From positions 105,421,851 to 105,485,850 of the forward strand of contig NC_070604.1 in assembly GCF_027172205.1 (NCBI RefSeq): a stretch of 64,000 nt of DNA. Direction: 5' to 3'. The translations under genes were made by a program, and so were the position numbers. A model generated the notes under the pieces. It saw only the letters and a program-made list of their open reading frames with translations, made no database searches and was not told the DNA's origin. The first letter of the stretch is position 1, and every line of letters starts with the position of its first letter. Positions 9,376 through 22,911 of the stretch are shown piece by piece. The stretch is from Podarcis raffonei (lineage: Eukaryota > Chordata > Lepidosauria > Squamata > Lacertidae).

Positions 9376-12300
9376 CTATACGGAAAGAGTAAGAAAAAAG
9401 GCAATTATTAGATTAAACTGAGGTAAAAGGTAAAGGTAAAGGGACCCCTGACTGTTAGGTCCAGTCGCGGATGACTCTGGGGTTGCGGCGCTCATCTCGC
9501 TTTACTGGCCAAGGGAGCCGTCGTTTGTCTGCAGACAGCTTCTGGGTCATATGGCCAGCATGACTAAGTGCACATCAGAGCAGTGTACAGAAACGCCATT
9601 TACCTTCCCACCGGAGCGGTACCTATTTATCTACTTTCACTTTGACGTGCTTTTGAACTGCTGGGTTGGCAGGAGCAGGGACTGAACAATGGGAGCTCAC
9701 CCCTTTGGGGGGATTCGAACCGCCAACCTTCTGATCGACAAGCCCTAGGCTCTGTGGTTTAAACCACAGCGCCACCTGCGTCCCTTAAACCGAGGTAGGC
9801 TTCCATAAAGTAAAACACTGGAGCCAGCATGCACAAGATTGCCGCATCAGCGTGTTAACTAACATTTTTGGTTACCATTTTAAGCCTGTATTTTATTTTT
9901 AACCCATTCTCTGCTAACCTATTTTTAAATCCCATGTCTTCATAATATGTGTGCGCTCTCTCTCTCTCTCTCTCTCTCCCCCTCCCTCCCTCCCTCTCTG
10001 AGCTAGTGATAGATACCTCACATCAGGCTGAGAACAGGACTGGGAGGAGGAACCACGCTGAAATATTCCCTCCCACACTTGGAGAAATAGCTCAGTTTAT
10101 TCTGAACCCAAGTAATCACCCGAGAGCACAAAGGGGTCCTCTTAAGCCTTCACCCACCCTCCTCCTTAGGAGGAGCAAATTCCCTCCTTCGTCTTTATCA
10201 TCTGCTCACCTGCTCACCCCCCATCCCTTCAAAACTATCTCCTTTCCCTCCCACACAACTGCTTACAAATGTGAGGCACACTGGGGAAATTGCATTTCCC
10301 AGGGCTCCTGGCATCAGGCTAACGATGGTAGCAACATGCCTGATGTTGGAGAGAAAGAAAGCGGAAGAGGAGGAGGAGGAGGAGGAGAAGGAGGAGGAGA
10401 GAAAGAGAAATACTCTCCACCCCTTCCTCCCAACACTGCTAACCCTAAAACAGCAAGAGAGGTAAGTGGACATGTGGGGGGAGTGGAAATGGGTTCAGAA
10501 GCAAACGGGGGAAGAATTTGACATTCTTCTCTGGTTCAGGTGAAAATCTGAGGCAGAGAAAAACTTTTAGGGATGTAACGCTTGCCTCATGGTTGAGCGA
10601 GAGCTTTATGAGTTCTCACATTTCAAATTTCTGAGCCAGGTAATACAAAATGTGGTGCAACAGATCTCCCTGCCTAATAGGCATAAGCAATGGTAAATTG
10701 ACTCAAAACAAGTGTTGGGGCAGCTGAGACACCTGAATCCCCACCTATCCAATCCAGACACAGCTTTCATTTCTGCTCAGAGAATAGAGGTGGAATCTAC
10801 ACACATATAAAAACCGTTCTGAAAATGCTTTCTTTAAAAAAAAGCATTTTAAAAATTACATTGAATTTTCCATAAGGCTCACCATCACCATCTAGTGTCA
10901 CATTGTATATTGCACTTAAAACACACACAAAACGTTTTATTTGCAGCTATATAGCTGAAAACTCTCAAGCTGTTTCTTCTGAACTTGGCAAGACAAACGG
11001 TTAATACAAGGCGCCAAGCTCTAACTCTTTAGATGAGTGAGCATATTTTCAACTCGTTTCTTTAAGCAAAGAGAAATGTAACACTTCATTTTATTCCAAA
11101 GTTGCATAGCAGGAAGTATATATTAATTAGCGATTTAGGTTTTGACAACATGTCTATGTTCTATCCTGATATGCTTTTTAAAAGCGTAATTGTTTGTATA
11201 TGACCTGATTATTGGTTGGCAATATTATTTTTGTTTTGATGATGGAGTGCAAGCATAAACACAATTGGCACACTAATTGTAATCAAGCTGGAATATGAAA
11301 GAGGCAATAATGATTGGAAAATATAATGTACCCTGTTAAGGGAGGAGATAAAAAGGGCAAATTCATTATATTAAGGTGGGGTTTTCTTCATGGCAAATCC
11401 TCTGTTTATATCAAAACAGGTCTGGCAAGTCATTATCATTTTAGAATATATATATTTTTTATTCACTGTAATTTTGACAAGGCAAGCTATTAAAACAATC
11501 TGTGTTAAGATGCTGTGAGATTACATGCTGACTCCATTTTGTATTCTGAAGTTTGCATTTTATAACTGAATTAATTCTTGGTCAGTAAAGAAAATCATAC
11601 TCACAGAATGGGATGGCAGCAACCGTGGTACTTTCGACAGGAAGCATGACCGAATAGGCGTAGGCAAAACTTCTTTTATGTTATATGTACCCGGGCCTGG
11701 GCCTTCTTTCTACAACATAATAATGGTTATGGTTTATTTCAGAGATGTTCACATATGCATAGACAGGATCATCAATACCATTAACTGGAGCACAATACCT
11801 CAAGGACCACCTCTTCCCATATGAACTGACCTGAATCCTGACTTTCTCTGCCAGAGGTCTGGAAGATGGCAACAGGAGAACGGGCCTTCTCTGCAGAGGC
11901 TCCCCGTTTGTGGAATGCTCTCCCCAGGGAGACTCGCCTGGTGCCTTCACTGCATATCTTTATGTGCCAGGAGAAAATATTCGCCATCTCCCAGGCCTTT
12001 GGCTAATTAAACATTATATGGCCTAAGCACAACCAAACTTTCGTATTTGAGCCCTGCTTGTGTAAATATTCATTTAAGCATTCCCATTGTTTCTGTGCTT
12101 AGACTAACCTTGTCAAGAGAATATAGAGAACACAAAGATTTGATGGACTACGAAAGAACTTAAGGAAAGGAAGTGACTGAAGAACAGATGTAAAGGTGAA
12201 CTAGATAACTAAGAGATGTGTGGTGAATGTGGTGGAAGTCTTTTATAATATTTTAACTAGGGTTTATATATTGTAATGTTTGAAGTATGAATTTGGCATT

Positions 12301-12619
12301 ATTGATTATGAAAAGTATTTTTTCTCTTTTTTCTTTTCTTTTTTTCTTTTCTTTTATCTTTCGTCTTTCTTCTTTTCTAGTCTGCATTTTGGAAAATACA
12401 TAGATAAATGTGTTTACAGTGTTATGTATTGATTTTTGTTTCTATTTCTTTTTTCTTTTTATTTTCTTGTAATATTTAATAAAAAATAAAATAAAATAAA
12501 AATAAAAATAAACATTATATGGCCTTTAAAACTGGCCATATTGTTTTTGTGCATTACAATCTTATGTATTTTTGTGCTTTTATATTGTAAACTGCCCTGT
12601 GATCCTCCGTTTTTTTTTG

Positions 12620-12670
<51 letters not shown>

Positions 12671-14086
12671 TCAACTTATATACTGCCCTTTATCAAAAGA
12701 TCCCAGGGCAGTGTACAACATTAAAAACACATCACAGAACATCAGTGCTGAAACTTAATAAAAACATAATAAAAAGCTTACTGACAGACAGCCTAATAAT
12801 CAAATAGTCATCATAATAACTTCCACAGATTATTTAATAGCCATAGGCCCGGCTAAGAGGAATGTTTGTTCCTGGCGCCTAAAAACATAATGATGGCACC
12901 AGTCAGCCTCTCAGGGGAGAGCATTTCACAATTGGGAAGCCAACACAGAAAAGGTCCTCTCTTAAGGAATAGTATAGAAATTTTAATGATGATGATGATG
13001 TTGTCATATTTCAGGCTGGAAGCCAGGGGTCACCAACCTTCTTGGACTGGGGGCACATTTTGAATTTTGAGAGAGTGCAGAGGGTGCCAGTTACAAAATG
13101 GCTACCATGGGGGGCATGGCTTGACACAAAATGGCTGCCATGGGGAGCATGACATAACATAAAATTAGAGAAAGTACCACCATTGCTTCCGGAGTAAGCC
13201 CAAGGGAGACCCCATATAGAGCATCATCTTTAAGCAATCCAATTTTGAGGTTAGTAACACCTGGTGAACATTTGCAATATTGGGCAAGCTGTCTTCCAAG
13301 GTCCACCATTAGTAATTGTCTCATTGAGAATCCTTGCTAAGATCCTAGGAAAATCCCCAGGGTTCACCTTCCGAACACAGTTTACGAGCCACTGGCACAG
13401 AACAAACTATTCCCGTCCTTTCATTGTGTTCTGAGAAAGCCAGAAATAACATTTCATTTTTTGCCACAGAAGATCTGAGCAACGCTGATGGATGCTGACA
13501 GGTTCACATGCCCCTGAAGTAATTACGGGATATCATCTTGGAAAGAGAAACAAGCAAACCTTTTAATATATGAACAACTGACACAGATCATGGGGCTGTC
13601 TCATTGCTTCGCAACCAAACCCTTTACGCCCCTCCATCTATTTTCAATCCCTCGCAAACACAAGTGGCACCAACGTGTCAAGCAACACTTTCATATTATT
13701 GTTATAAAGCCAAGAAAAATAAAATCTATTTATGTTCAGTAGATAAGTTAACGCCTGTCTATTCCCCGCCTCTCATGTTCATGTGTTAGCATCTGTCATG
13801 TTCCTTAGAGCATAAAAATGATGCTTTAAACACATTTGAAATGTGTGTATTTGGTGTTTTGTGTGTATTTGGTGTTTTGTTTTGTCCCCCCCCCCCCATC
13901 CTTTCTTCGGTAGCAATTTATTTTGTCCAGAGGAGAGAGAGGTTTAAGGGCTTTGTATAGATTTCTGAAAATTTCACCTGGATGTAGGCATAGCTGAGGG
14001 GACAGGGGGCAGCTGCCCCTCCCCCATCAAGTAAATCAATAAAAATACTTAACTAACTGAGGTTCTTCCCCCCCCCACACACATAT

Positions 14087-14133
<47 letters not shown>

Positions 14134-17100
14134 TATCCCACCCATCTGGCTGGGCTTCCCCGGCAACTCTGGGCAGCTTTCAAAAAAATATTAAAATACA
14201 GTATAAAATACATGAAGCCTGCCCACCCCAAATAAATCCTGACTGCACCCATGTACCTGGACACAACATAGGAGGGACATTTTAAAAAAAACAATACTTG
14301 AGAAGAACAGTCACTTTTAAGAAATGCTCTGCGACAGCCTGTAGACCAGACTTCCCCAGACTGATGCCCTCCAACTTCATGGGAATACAATTCCCCTGAG
14401 CCCAAGCTAGCATGCGCTACTTTAGAGTGTAGGATGAGAGTGTCCTACTTTACAGAGGATTTACGCTATTTGAAGGGTTGTTTGGCTCAAGTCCGCTTTA
14501 AAAGCAAGGAAGGGAGAAGAGCGGTATTGAAGTTGCCCATAAACAGTTAGAATATAGACAGCAAGACAGGGCGAGCCAACAGGTCACTGGCTCTTAGTCT
14601 TCCCCCCCTGTGCTGAGATGCCTTACCTCTTACCCCTGAACTTGGCAAAAAATCTGCTAGGCCTGGAGCCTAGCAAAAAATTTTGCTGCAGACACTAAAA
14701 TTCCATTCCCTGGGTATTTTGCCAAGCAAAAATTTGCTTCGTTGTTTTAACGGAAAGAAATCTTAATAAATGGAAAGTGGATGACCGCTTGGAAAAAGTT
14801 AAGCTTGATGATGATGAGAGATGAGTCATTCCATAGCAACTGAAACGGGTAGGTGGACAGGCCTCCTTCTGGGACTAGACGAAGGTTTCTTCTTTCCAGT
14901 TTTGATACATTTATGCTTTCCTATTCTTTATATTAAAAACCATTAACAGTCTGGTCATAACCGTGACTTGATCCTGGTTTCAGATCCTTGTTTAAGAACA
15001 ATAAATCAAGGGTTGCTATATTCAAACTAAACAGTAAACAGTAGTTTGTGGCAAACCACAACTGGATACCTTTAATGACCTCTCCACCTGAGTGGAGGCG
15101 GCAGTGTGCAACCCTGACAGTTCATCATGCTCATAACAATTAAACCGTAGATTGTTGTTACATCTGAACTGGCCCTTACATTGGGCAGTTTGGGCATAAC
15201 ATTACTGACTTAATAACAGAGCTTTCCAAACTGTGGATCATGACACATTAGTGTATTGGCTGCAGTGTGTAGGTGTGTCACGCGAACGCTTCCTGCGCTC
15301 CTCCTGGGACTGGAAAGTTCAACCTCTGGTTTGCTAGTAAAACTGAATTACTGTGCCGCAGAATGATGCATGTCTAAAAAGTGTGTCACCAATATGAAAA
15401 GTTTGGAAAGCTTGAACTAACAGCTAAATAAGTTGAGAGTGAGCACTGGGCTCCATACATTGACTTTCCCTCTGTGGGCAGCTTCAGCACTTAAATCCTC
15501 ATCTCTTTAAACAAGGGGATGGGAAGCTGGGGTCTTCCAGACATAGTTGGCTTGTAGACAGTATGGCCAGTGGTCATTGATGATGGAAGCTGTGGTCCAG
15601 AAACATCTGAAGAGCCCCAGATCTCCATCCCTACTTTAAGCCATAGTTTCCTGTTATACCTGTAACAGGAAACTGTGGCTGTCTGTTTACTTACCAGGGT
15701 AATAAACCAGGGTGAATGTTGCACATATGGCAACAATGCACAATGAAGTGCATTGCACACATGTCCCTCAAAAGACCCTTCATGGAGGTCCTCTGCCCTG
15801 TCTTGTTCCTGTCCTGTCCCAGCCCCCCAAATAATAGACAGTCCAGCCCATCACCTGCAAAGCACACATGGCAATTGCTGCTGCAAATGTTAAGATGTCG
15901 GTTACAGCTCATTTGTTGCAAAATATTGGACAGCAGCTGTATCAATAACTCATTTAAGGAGCTGTTGTTTACACAAAATGTCTCTTCTATCACGGAAGGC
16001 CACCTGGCATCGGGACATTAATGAGATCCTCAAGGATTTTCAAATAAAAGGTTAACATCTATTTAAAAGCCAAAGCACAACCTCAAGAGAATTCAAGTTG
16101 CACACAATCCTTTGCTCTGCTTTCACAAAAGAAATGCTGATCAACCCTTGCAAGGATTTCCCCTTTCCCCAGGATCCTCCATTGTAGGACTTCAAAAGCG
16201 CTAATCTGATCAGGGGGACAGGAGAAGTGTGCTCTTTTAAGTCAAAATCCTGCTCTGTGTTTGATCAAGGATTTGGCATGGCTGGCATCTGAAAATTAGC
16301 CACGGTATTTGGAAGGAGCAGAGGTTCTTTAAGCCCAAAGAAAAACATCAGAGCTGGGTCGCTTTATTTCTTCAAAAGAAAAAAAAGACATGTAAGCATA
16401 ACTTTCCGAAAGACAAGAGGGCGAAAATAGACATTGGATCAGTTCTGCGGATGGCGCTGTAGAGCTGATGAAAAAAAATGCCAGTCTAATTTGGCAGGGA
16501 GAATCCTTGCCAACATCAACACACACACACAATGTCATGGGCTGGCTGGACGCAGAGGAATGGTGGGAGGTACCAACTGGGGAACCCCCAAGGGATGAAG
16601 GCTCAGAGCCCGGGGATTGGTAGTGGGACAATGATGAGTGGCCAGAGGGAGAAGATTGGGAGGAGGAGGTGTCGGAAGCTGAAGAGGCAACAGGGTTTAG
16701 TGAGCAGGAAGAGGCTGTGGCAGAGAGCAGTTCAGAATCAGAGGCAGAAGCGGAGGCTAGAGAGAAGGAAGGCCAAGAGGCAGAGATGAGTCAGGCTAGT
16801 GAAGAAGCTGGGGTGTCTCCTCCTGCTGCTCCCCTCCCCCCATGATCTCCAAGGACCAGGAGAGCCCTTGAATTGTTACAATGCACACTGCTGGCCTGGA
16901 TGGAGGAAAAGAGGAATGTGAGCATGTGTAGAAGCCAGCCTTCTGTATAAAGGTAAAAGTCACCTCTGTTGCTCCACCCACTTTTGCCTCTAGCCCTGCC
17001 CACCGCTGGCTCCTGGGAGGTCACCCAGAAGGAAACGCTTCCCTCAGGCTGAAAAAAATACCCCCCACAACTGCACTGTTGTCTCTGCCTGAACAGGTTT

Positions 17101-20100
17101 CGCCATTTTTCAAAACTGTACGAACCCTTACCAATTACATTTCAACTTGGAAGAGCGCCTATACTGTGGCGCACCTGCAGCAGCACAACCAGACGCCTTC
17201 ATCTGCCCCAGTTGCAACAAAACATGTCTCTCCCGTGTCAGTCTATACAGCCACAGCAGGCACTGCAAACTTCCAACAGTTTGACTTCACCCCCAAAGGC
17301 TCATTCCTCCATTGTTGCCCAAGACAGACAAATGCCAACTGTTAAGTTGTGGGTGAACATATCAGATGACACAGCGATTCTTCAAACAGCTCTTGTTTAT
17401 TCACAGGCCAGGACAGAACTGGACTGAAGGGTTCAGCCAGCCTGCTTATATAGAGCTCCACTAGAACGCAACAGTAACCATTTTCTGTAACTATCCAATC
17501 ACTGAACGTCACTTTCAATCCCTTATTTGCATATGTGGACCTGAGTGAAAACTATCTACAGTATCCCCCTGCTGGCCCAGGGTGAGAACTTCAGTACATA
17601 GCACCAACAACCTTTCTGACCAACTTCTGCTCTCTGGGTGGGGGTGGGGGACGACAACCTATGGTCTGTTGAAAGCATCAGGCTATAAAGCAATTTGGCA
17701 CAAGTGGCTGATGTGCTGGACGTGGACTTCAACAGAACCTGAAGCAGGTTTGTGACTACACTGCACTTAGCTCACCCGCATTCTGTGCCAACCAAAACCG
17801 TATTTTGCAACTTCTGAGCAACGTGCTGGGTGGACCAGGATTGGGGAATCTTTGCTGCATCTCCTCCTGGACAACCCTTCAAGGCCACATGCCAGCCACT
17901 GGGCAGGGCCTAAGGCAAAAGTGGGAGGAGAAATTCTGTACCATTGTGTGTTTCTACACTCACAGAGAGATATACCTTCATCTAGACAAGCAAGTGGCAT
18001 TATCAGAGCTCATGGGCACATTCCAGCCAGGCAAAAACACTCATAGATGGCATGCAGCAGAGCCAGTGGGAGGTGTTGCCAGGGAAGAGGCAGTGTGCCT
18101 AGGGAGAGTCCTGAGGATCACTAGAGAGAATTAGAGGGCCACATCTGGACCCCAGGGAGGAAGGAGGAAGCCAGTAAATCTGGACCTTCTTCTCACCACA
18201 GCCTATCTCCTTTTCACAGCCTGTCTGGATTGCTTGACAACAGGTCGACTGTTCTCCTTTTATACTGTACAGATTTGGTGGCTAATTTGAGCCCGGCACT
18301 TTTTCCTCTCTGCTCCGCCTATGTAAGGCAGGCATGAATCACAGCCACAAACTGTCACCTCTGTTCACTAAATGCGTTAGGTGTTAGAAGCTGTAATGCT
18401 CCCCCTGCCCCCTGGCTTCATAGCACAGTGTGTTCCACCAGCTGAAACATTTCCAAAGAAAAATAGGGACTAGTGATGATCCGATGATTGTTTCTGTACC
18501 AGAAGAAGAGGGACTCCTCTTTGGAAGGCTGCGTAACCGGCCGTTCTGCACATCATGGGAGAAGAAATGGCTAAGGAGTAAACCCTACACAAATCCGGAT
18601 GATCAGATGGCGCCTGGTGCCAAATGTATTGCTCTGCTTTCCTTTGGACCACCTCAGCAAGGTCAAGAGTGGGCGGGTCTTGTTGTCTGGGCAGCCCAGG
18701 ACCTCTATATACACTGCCCAGGTGTCCTCAGCCCCAAAGAGTTGGAGTCTGTGTTTTAGAACATGGGTTCCCAAATTGTGCTCCATGAGCTAAGCACAAT
18801 AATAAAATAACAAATCTCTCTTTTCATGTCTTTGGTCATCCTTACAAAATAAAACAAAAAATACGTTGCAAATTCTTAAAAAAGCTAGCATTTTCCACAA
18901 CCAGGCTTGTGTGAAGAAGGGCAAGTGTCTAAAGATACAATTAATTTGAATGTTGAGTTTACTTTTGATTTAATATTTGCACTCCACTTTTCCAGCGGTA
19001 GTTTTCCAAAGCGGTTTATACAATAATATCTGCCTCACAGAACATGACATAGATGTCCCCTTGGTACAAATTCTGCATTCAGGTGCAAGAATGTTTTGTG
19101 GGGGAGGCATGAAAAACACACATAGGCTCCGGCATCGGCGATGTTCAAGGTCTTCTGGATATTTCTGCCGGTGTTCAAGTGACAGCTTCGAGGACATGAC
19201 TGATTCATCTTTTGGGGAGTTTCATACGGTCGACGCTACCTTTTCAATGCTTTCGGGATCAAGCCATTTATCAAGATTATGATGGGGTGACTCATACGCT
19301 CTCCAGCTGATACACTTGCTTAATATTGATGACAAGATCTTGATACTTCCTCGCAGCCTCAGCTCCTGAATTCTGGGTTTTTATTAACCGAAGGCACAGA
19401 TGCATCAATAATGGACGTGCGCTTGTTCTTCCTGACTATATCTGGACAATCACAGTCAACACATCCATCAAATGAGAAAGGTGTGACTGTATATACCTTG
19501 CAAGTGGAATGCACAAGTTCTTCTGAAGGCCAGAACTTCTAATAGGGATTCTCTTGTTCTTCCCTCTCCAGCATTCTTCCAGCATTATTTTGTGGGGATG
19601 TAACAAGTATTTGGTGTTTGCCAGCACAGGCTACCCAATATACGTACTCTGTGATGGTCTGGTTTTATTTATTTAAACTATTTATGTACCGCTTAATTTC
19701 TGAAGCTTCTAAGCAGTGTACTCACACAAAAATTTAAACGCACACAATGGATAAGATCAATTAAAATGAATCGTAACAACAGAAAACTTCCTTAATATGC
19801 CGCCTGAAAGTTCTTTGAAAAGTTTGACATGGAGAGAGTCTGTTGAATATCAACTGGGAGCGAGTTCCACAACACTGGGCTCATGATACTGAATGCATAG
19901 CCTCTGGTGGAAACGAGCTGCGCATCTGAGCCCATAGGAAAGGAGATCTTTCCCTGAAGAAATACAGACCCTCCAAGTGTCCCTGTTTTCCAGGTACAGT
20001 CCCCGGATTTATAGAAGCCGTACGGGTTCCTGGAATGTCCCAGTTTTCTTTAGGAAGTCCCTGTTTTCATCAGAGAAATGTTGGGGGGTATAGCAATATA

Positions 20101-22866
20101 AGGGAACAGACAGCCCTTAAGAGAGCAGGCCCTTAAGAGAGCAATACTTGAACTGGGATTGGGCCTGGTTTAGTAAATTAGTCTACATGATGGACACCCT
20201 GTCCTCAAATTACTTTACAATGCAGAAGAGAATAGGAGTGTAGAACATCAGTGTTTGCTCTTGGCAGGCAGTATGAAGCCTCTGACTTTACGAGGCCTAG
20301 TAGAAATACTAGGAGCCCAAACTTTTATTTCTGCATTGGCAGCAAAGCAGTAACAATATTCAGTCCAACAATGCCAGCCGTAACTCTATTTAAAGACATG
20401 CTGAGTTGTGGTCAAGCGACTGTGCGGAAAGTGTTTCTTGAACTCTAGTGCTATAAACTTTAGGTTCCTGTTAGGCATTCTTCACATGCTCATAGCTGCC
20501 CAGACATCTGGGTTAGGTTTTCAAAAGCTCGCTTCTGACCACGCTTCTCTGTTGAATGTTCAGGTTGTCCCATAACAGAGTCTAAAAATGAGTTGACTAT
20601 AGACAACTCCTTGCCATGATTATCACAGCATGCATCTCAATGACTAGGTAAAGCTGGTCATCAGTAAAGGTAAGCTAAAGGACCCCTGGACAGTTAAGTC
20701 CAGTCAAAGGCGACTATGGGGTTGCAGCGCTCATCTTTCTTTCAGGCTGAGGGAGCCAGCGTTTGTCTACAAACAGCTTTCTGGGTTATGTGGCCAGCAT
20801 GACTAAACCACTTCTGGTGCAATGGAACACCATGACAGAAACCAAAGTGCAAGGAAATGCCATTTACCTTCCCGCTGCAGCGGTACTTATTTATCTACTT
20901 GCACTGGCGTGCTTTCGAACTGCTAGGTTGGCAGGAGCTGGGGCAGAGCAACAGGAGCTCACCCAGTGGCAGGAATTCGAACTGCCAACCTTCTGATCAG
21001 CAACCCCAAGAGGCTCAGTGGTTTAGACCACAGCGCCACCCACGTTTTCAGTAGGGTCTTGCCAAGCAGTGAGTAGAATCTCAATATTTCGCCAGGATTT
21101 CCAGACCAAGACAGGAAAGGGTAGTCCTCTTACCAAGTGGTTATGTGCTCAGCATGCGAAGTTACTACCGCTTGGCAAACTTGCTCAGGCTCAAAACTCC
21201 TAATGTGGCAGCAGCGGCAGCAGCCTCTTTGCAACAGACCCATCCTCCATTGTGCAAGGAAGGCTGCCTGCAAGTCCCATAGAAAATCTCTTTATAGGTG
21301 CAGAGTGATAACCTGGGAGCTGGCTCATTTGTGACTCAAAGGGCACCAGGAATGCATGCATGTGAATCATCATGACTCACGCCCCCAAACTCACCACTCC
21401 CTTTCCCCCTTATGTCACACTTCATCCATGCAAGGCCCACGGTGAGATTCTGCACCCTGCCACCTTAGTGAAGAAAGCTGTTCCTGGAGCCATCGACAGA
21501 TGTAAGCGAGCATCAAGTTGCCATGTTGGATAACTCCCCCACCCCTTCACACCTTATGCGATTGAGACACAATAATCAAACAACATGTTGGGGGGGGATT
21601 TCCAGTGCAGAAATTCTGCATTTCTAACCCTGTCTACTCAAAAGGAAGTTCTATTAAATTTAATGGAACATACTCCATCATTTCAGAAAGTCTCCAGTGT
21701 ATACCCTCCTCCCAAAAAGTATATTTTATAATAAAAATAATAATAAATTGGCTACACTCCCTTTTACATTTCAGCCCACTTGGGCATGAAGCCTCCAGAG
21801 GGTTGACCCTGGCTCAATAAGGCTCAAGCCCCCAAAAAGATTAGGTAAAGGTAAAGGGACCCCTGACCGTTAGGTCCAGTCGCCAACGACTCGGGGGTTG
21901 CGGCGCTCATCTCGCTTTACTGGCCAAGGGAGCCGGCATACAGCTTCCGGGTCATGTAGCCAGCATGACTAAGCCGCTTCTGGCGAACCAGAGCAGTGCA
22001 CAGAAATGCCGTTTACCTTCCCGCTGGAGCGGTACCTATTTATCTACTTGCACTTGACATGCTTTTGAGCTGTTAGGTTGGCAGGAGCAGGGACCGAGCA
22101 ATGGAAGCTCATCCTGTTGTGGGGATTCGAACCGCCAACCTTCTGATCAGCAAGCCCTAGGCTCTGTGGTTTAACCCACAGAGCCATCACAAATTTGCAC
22201 TATAAATTTAATCCAGTTTCGAGTCTGTTTAACTGTCACAGCTCCTAACCGAGGGAGGGTGAGAACTGTAGCTCTGTGAGGGAGGGTAGGGATTACCACT
22301 AGAATTCCCAGCACTCACAGCCAATCATAATTTCCAGGGAATATTCAGGTCCACGATGAAATTCCTTGGCTTCCTTGCTTCATTAGCAGGTGTGAATCTT
22401 ACATATTAGCATCTATTTGTAAGTGTGCATTTCTTTTCTTCTTCTTTGCATAACTAACAAGTCCTCAATCAGCAGAATACTTACCGGACCAAAAGTGTTA
22501 AGCCGTTGAACTGCAGATCGAAACATATAATTCCTGCATTTAGAGGGGGGGCAGAGAGAGAATGTGTTTTAAGTTCTTTTGAGAAGTCCTCAACTTCAGA
22601 AATGGTCCCCAGTCCCATTTTTCTTTTAGCTTAGAAATGTATCTGATCAAAAGTCAGTATGCAACTTATCAGACATTACGCAAAGCTTAAAGAATGTGCA
22701 GGAAACACACCTATTTCAATTGTGTTGTTTTAATTGAACCACGGGTTTAGGTTTTTTGCTTATTTAATTGTGCCTTTGCACCCTACCCAAACTACAGTTC
22801 CCAGGATTTGCTGGCTTAGGGGTTGTTTTGAATGCATAGCCTGTATGCAGCCTTGGACATTTGGAG

Positions 22867-22911
<45 letters not shown>

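Noticed and set aside
9949-10521. 190-codon frame, Ser/Pro/Gly-rich
   Set aside because: Crosses (CT)n and (GAG)n tracts inside an STPG4 intron, with no family resemblance.
11681-11950. 89-codon minus frame ending in RPRPGYI
   Set aside because: It runs antisense through an L2 fragment and crosses STPG4 exon 6 in the wrong frame.
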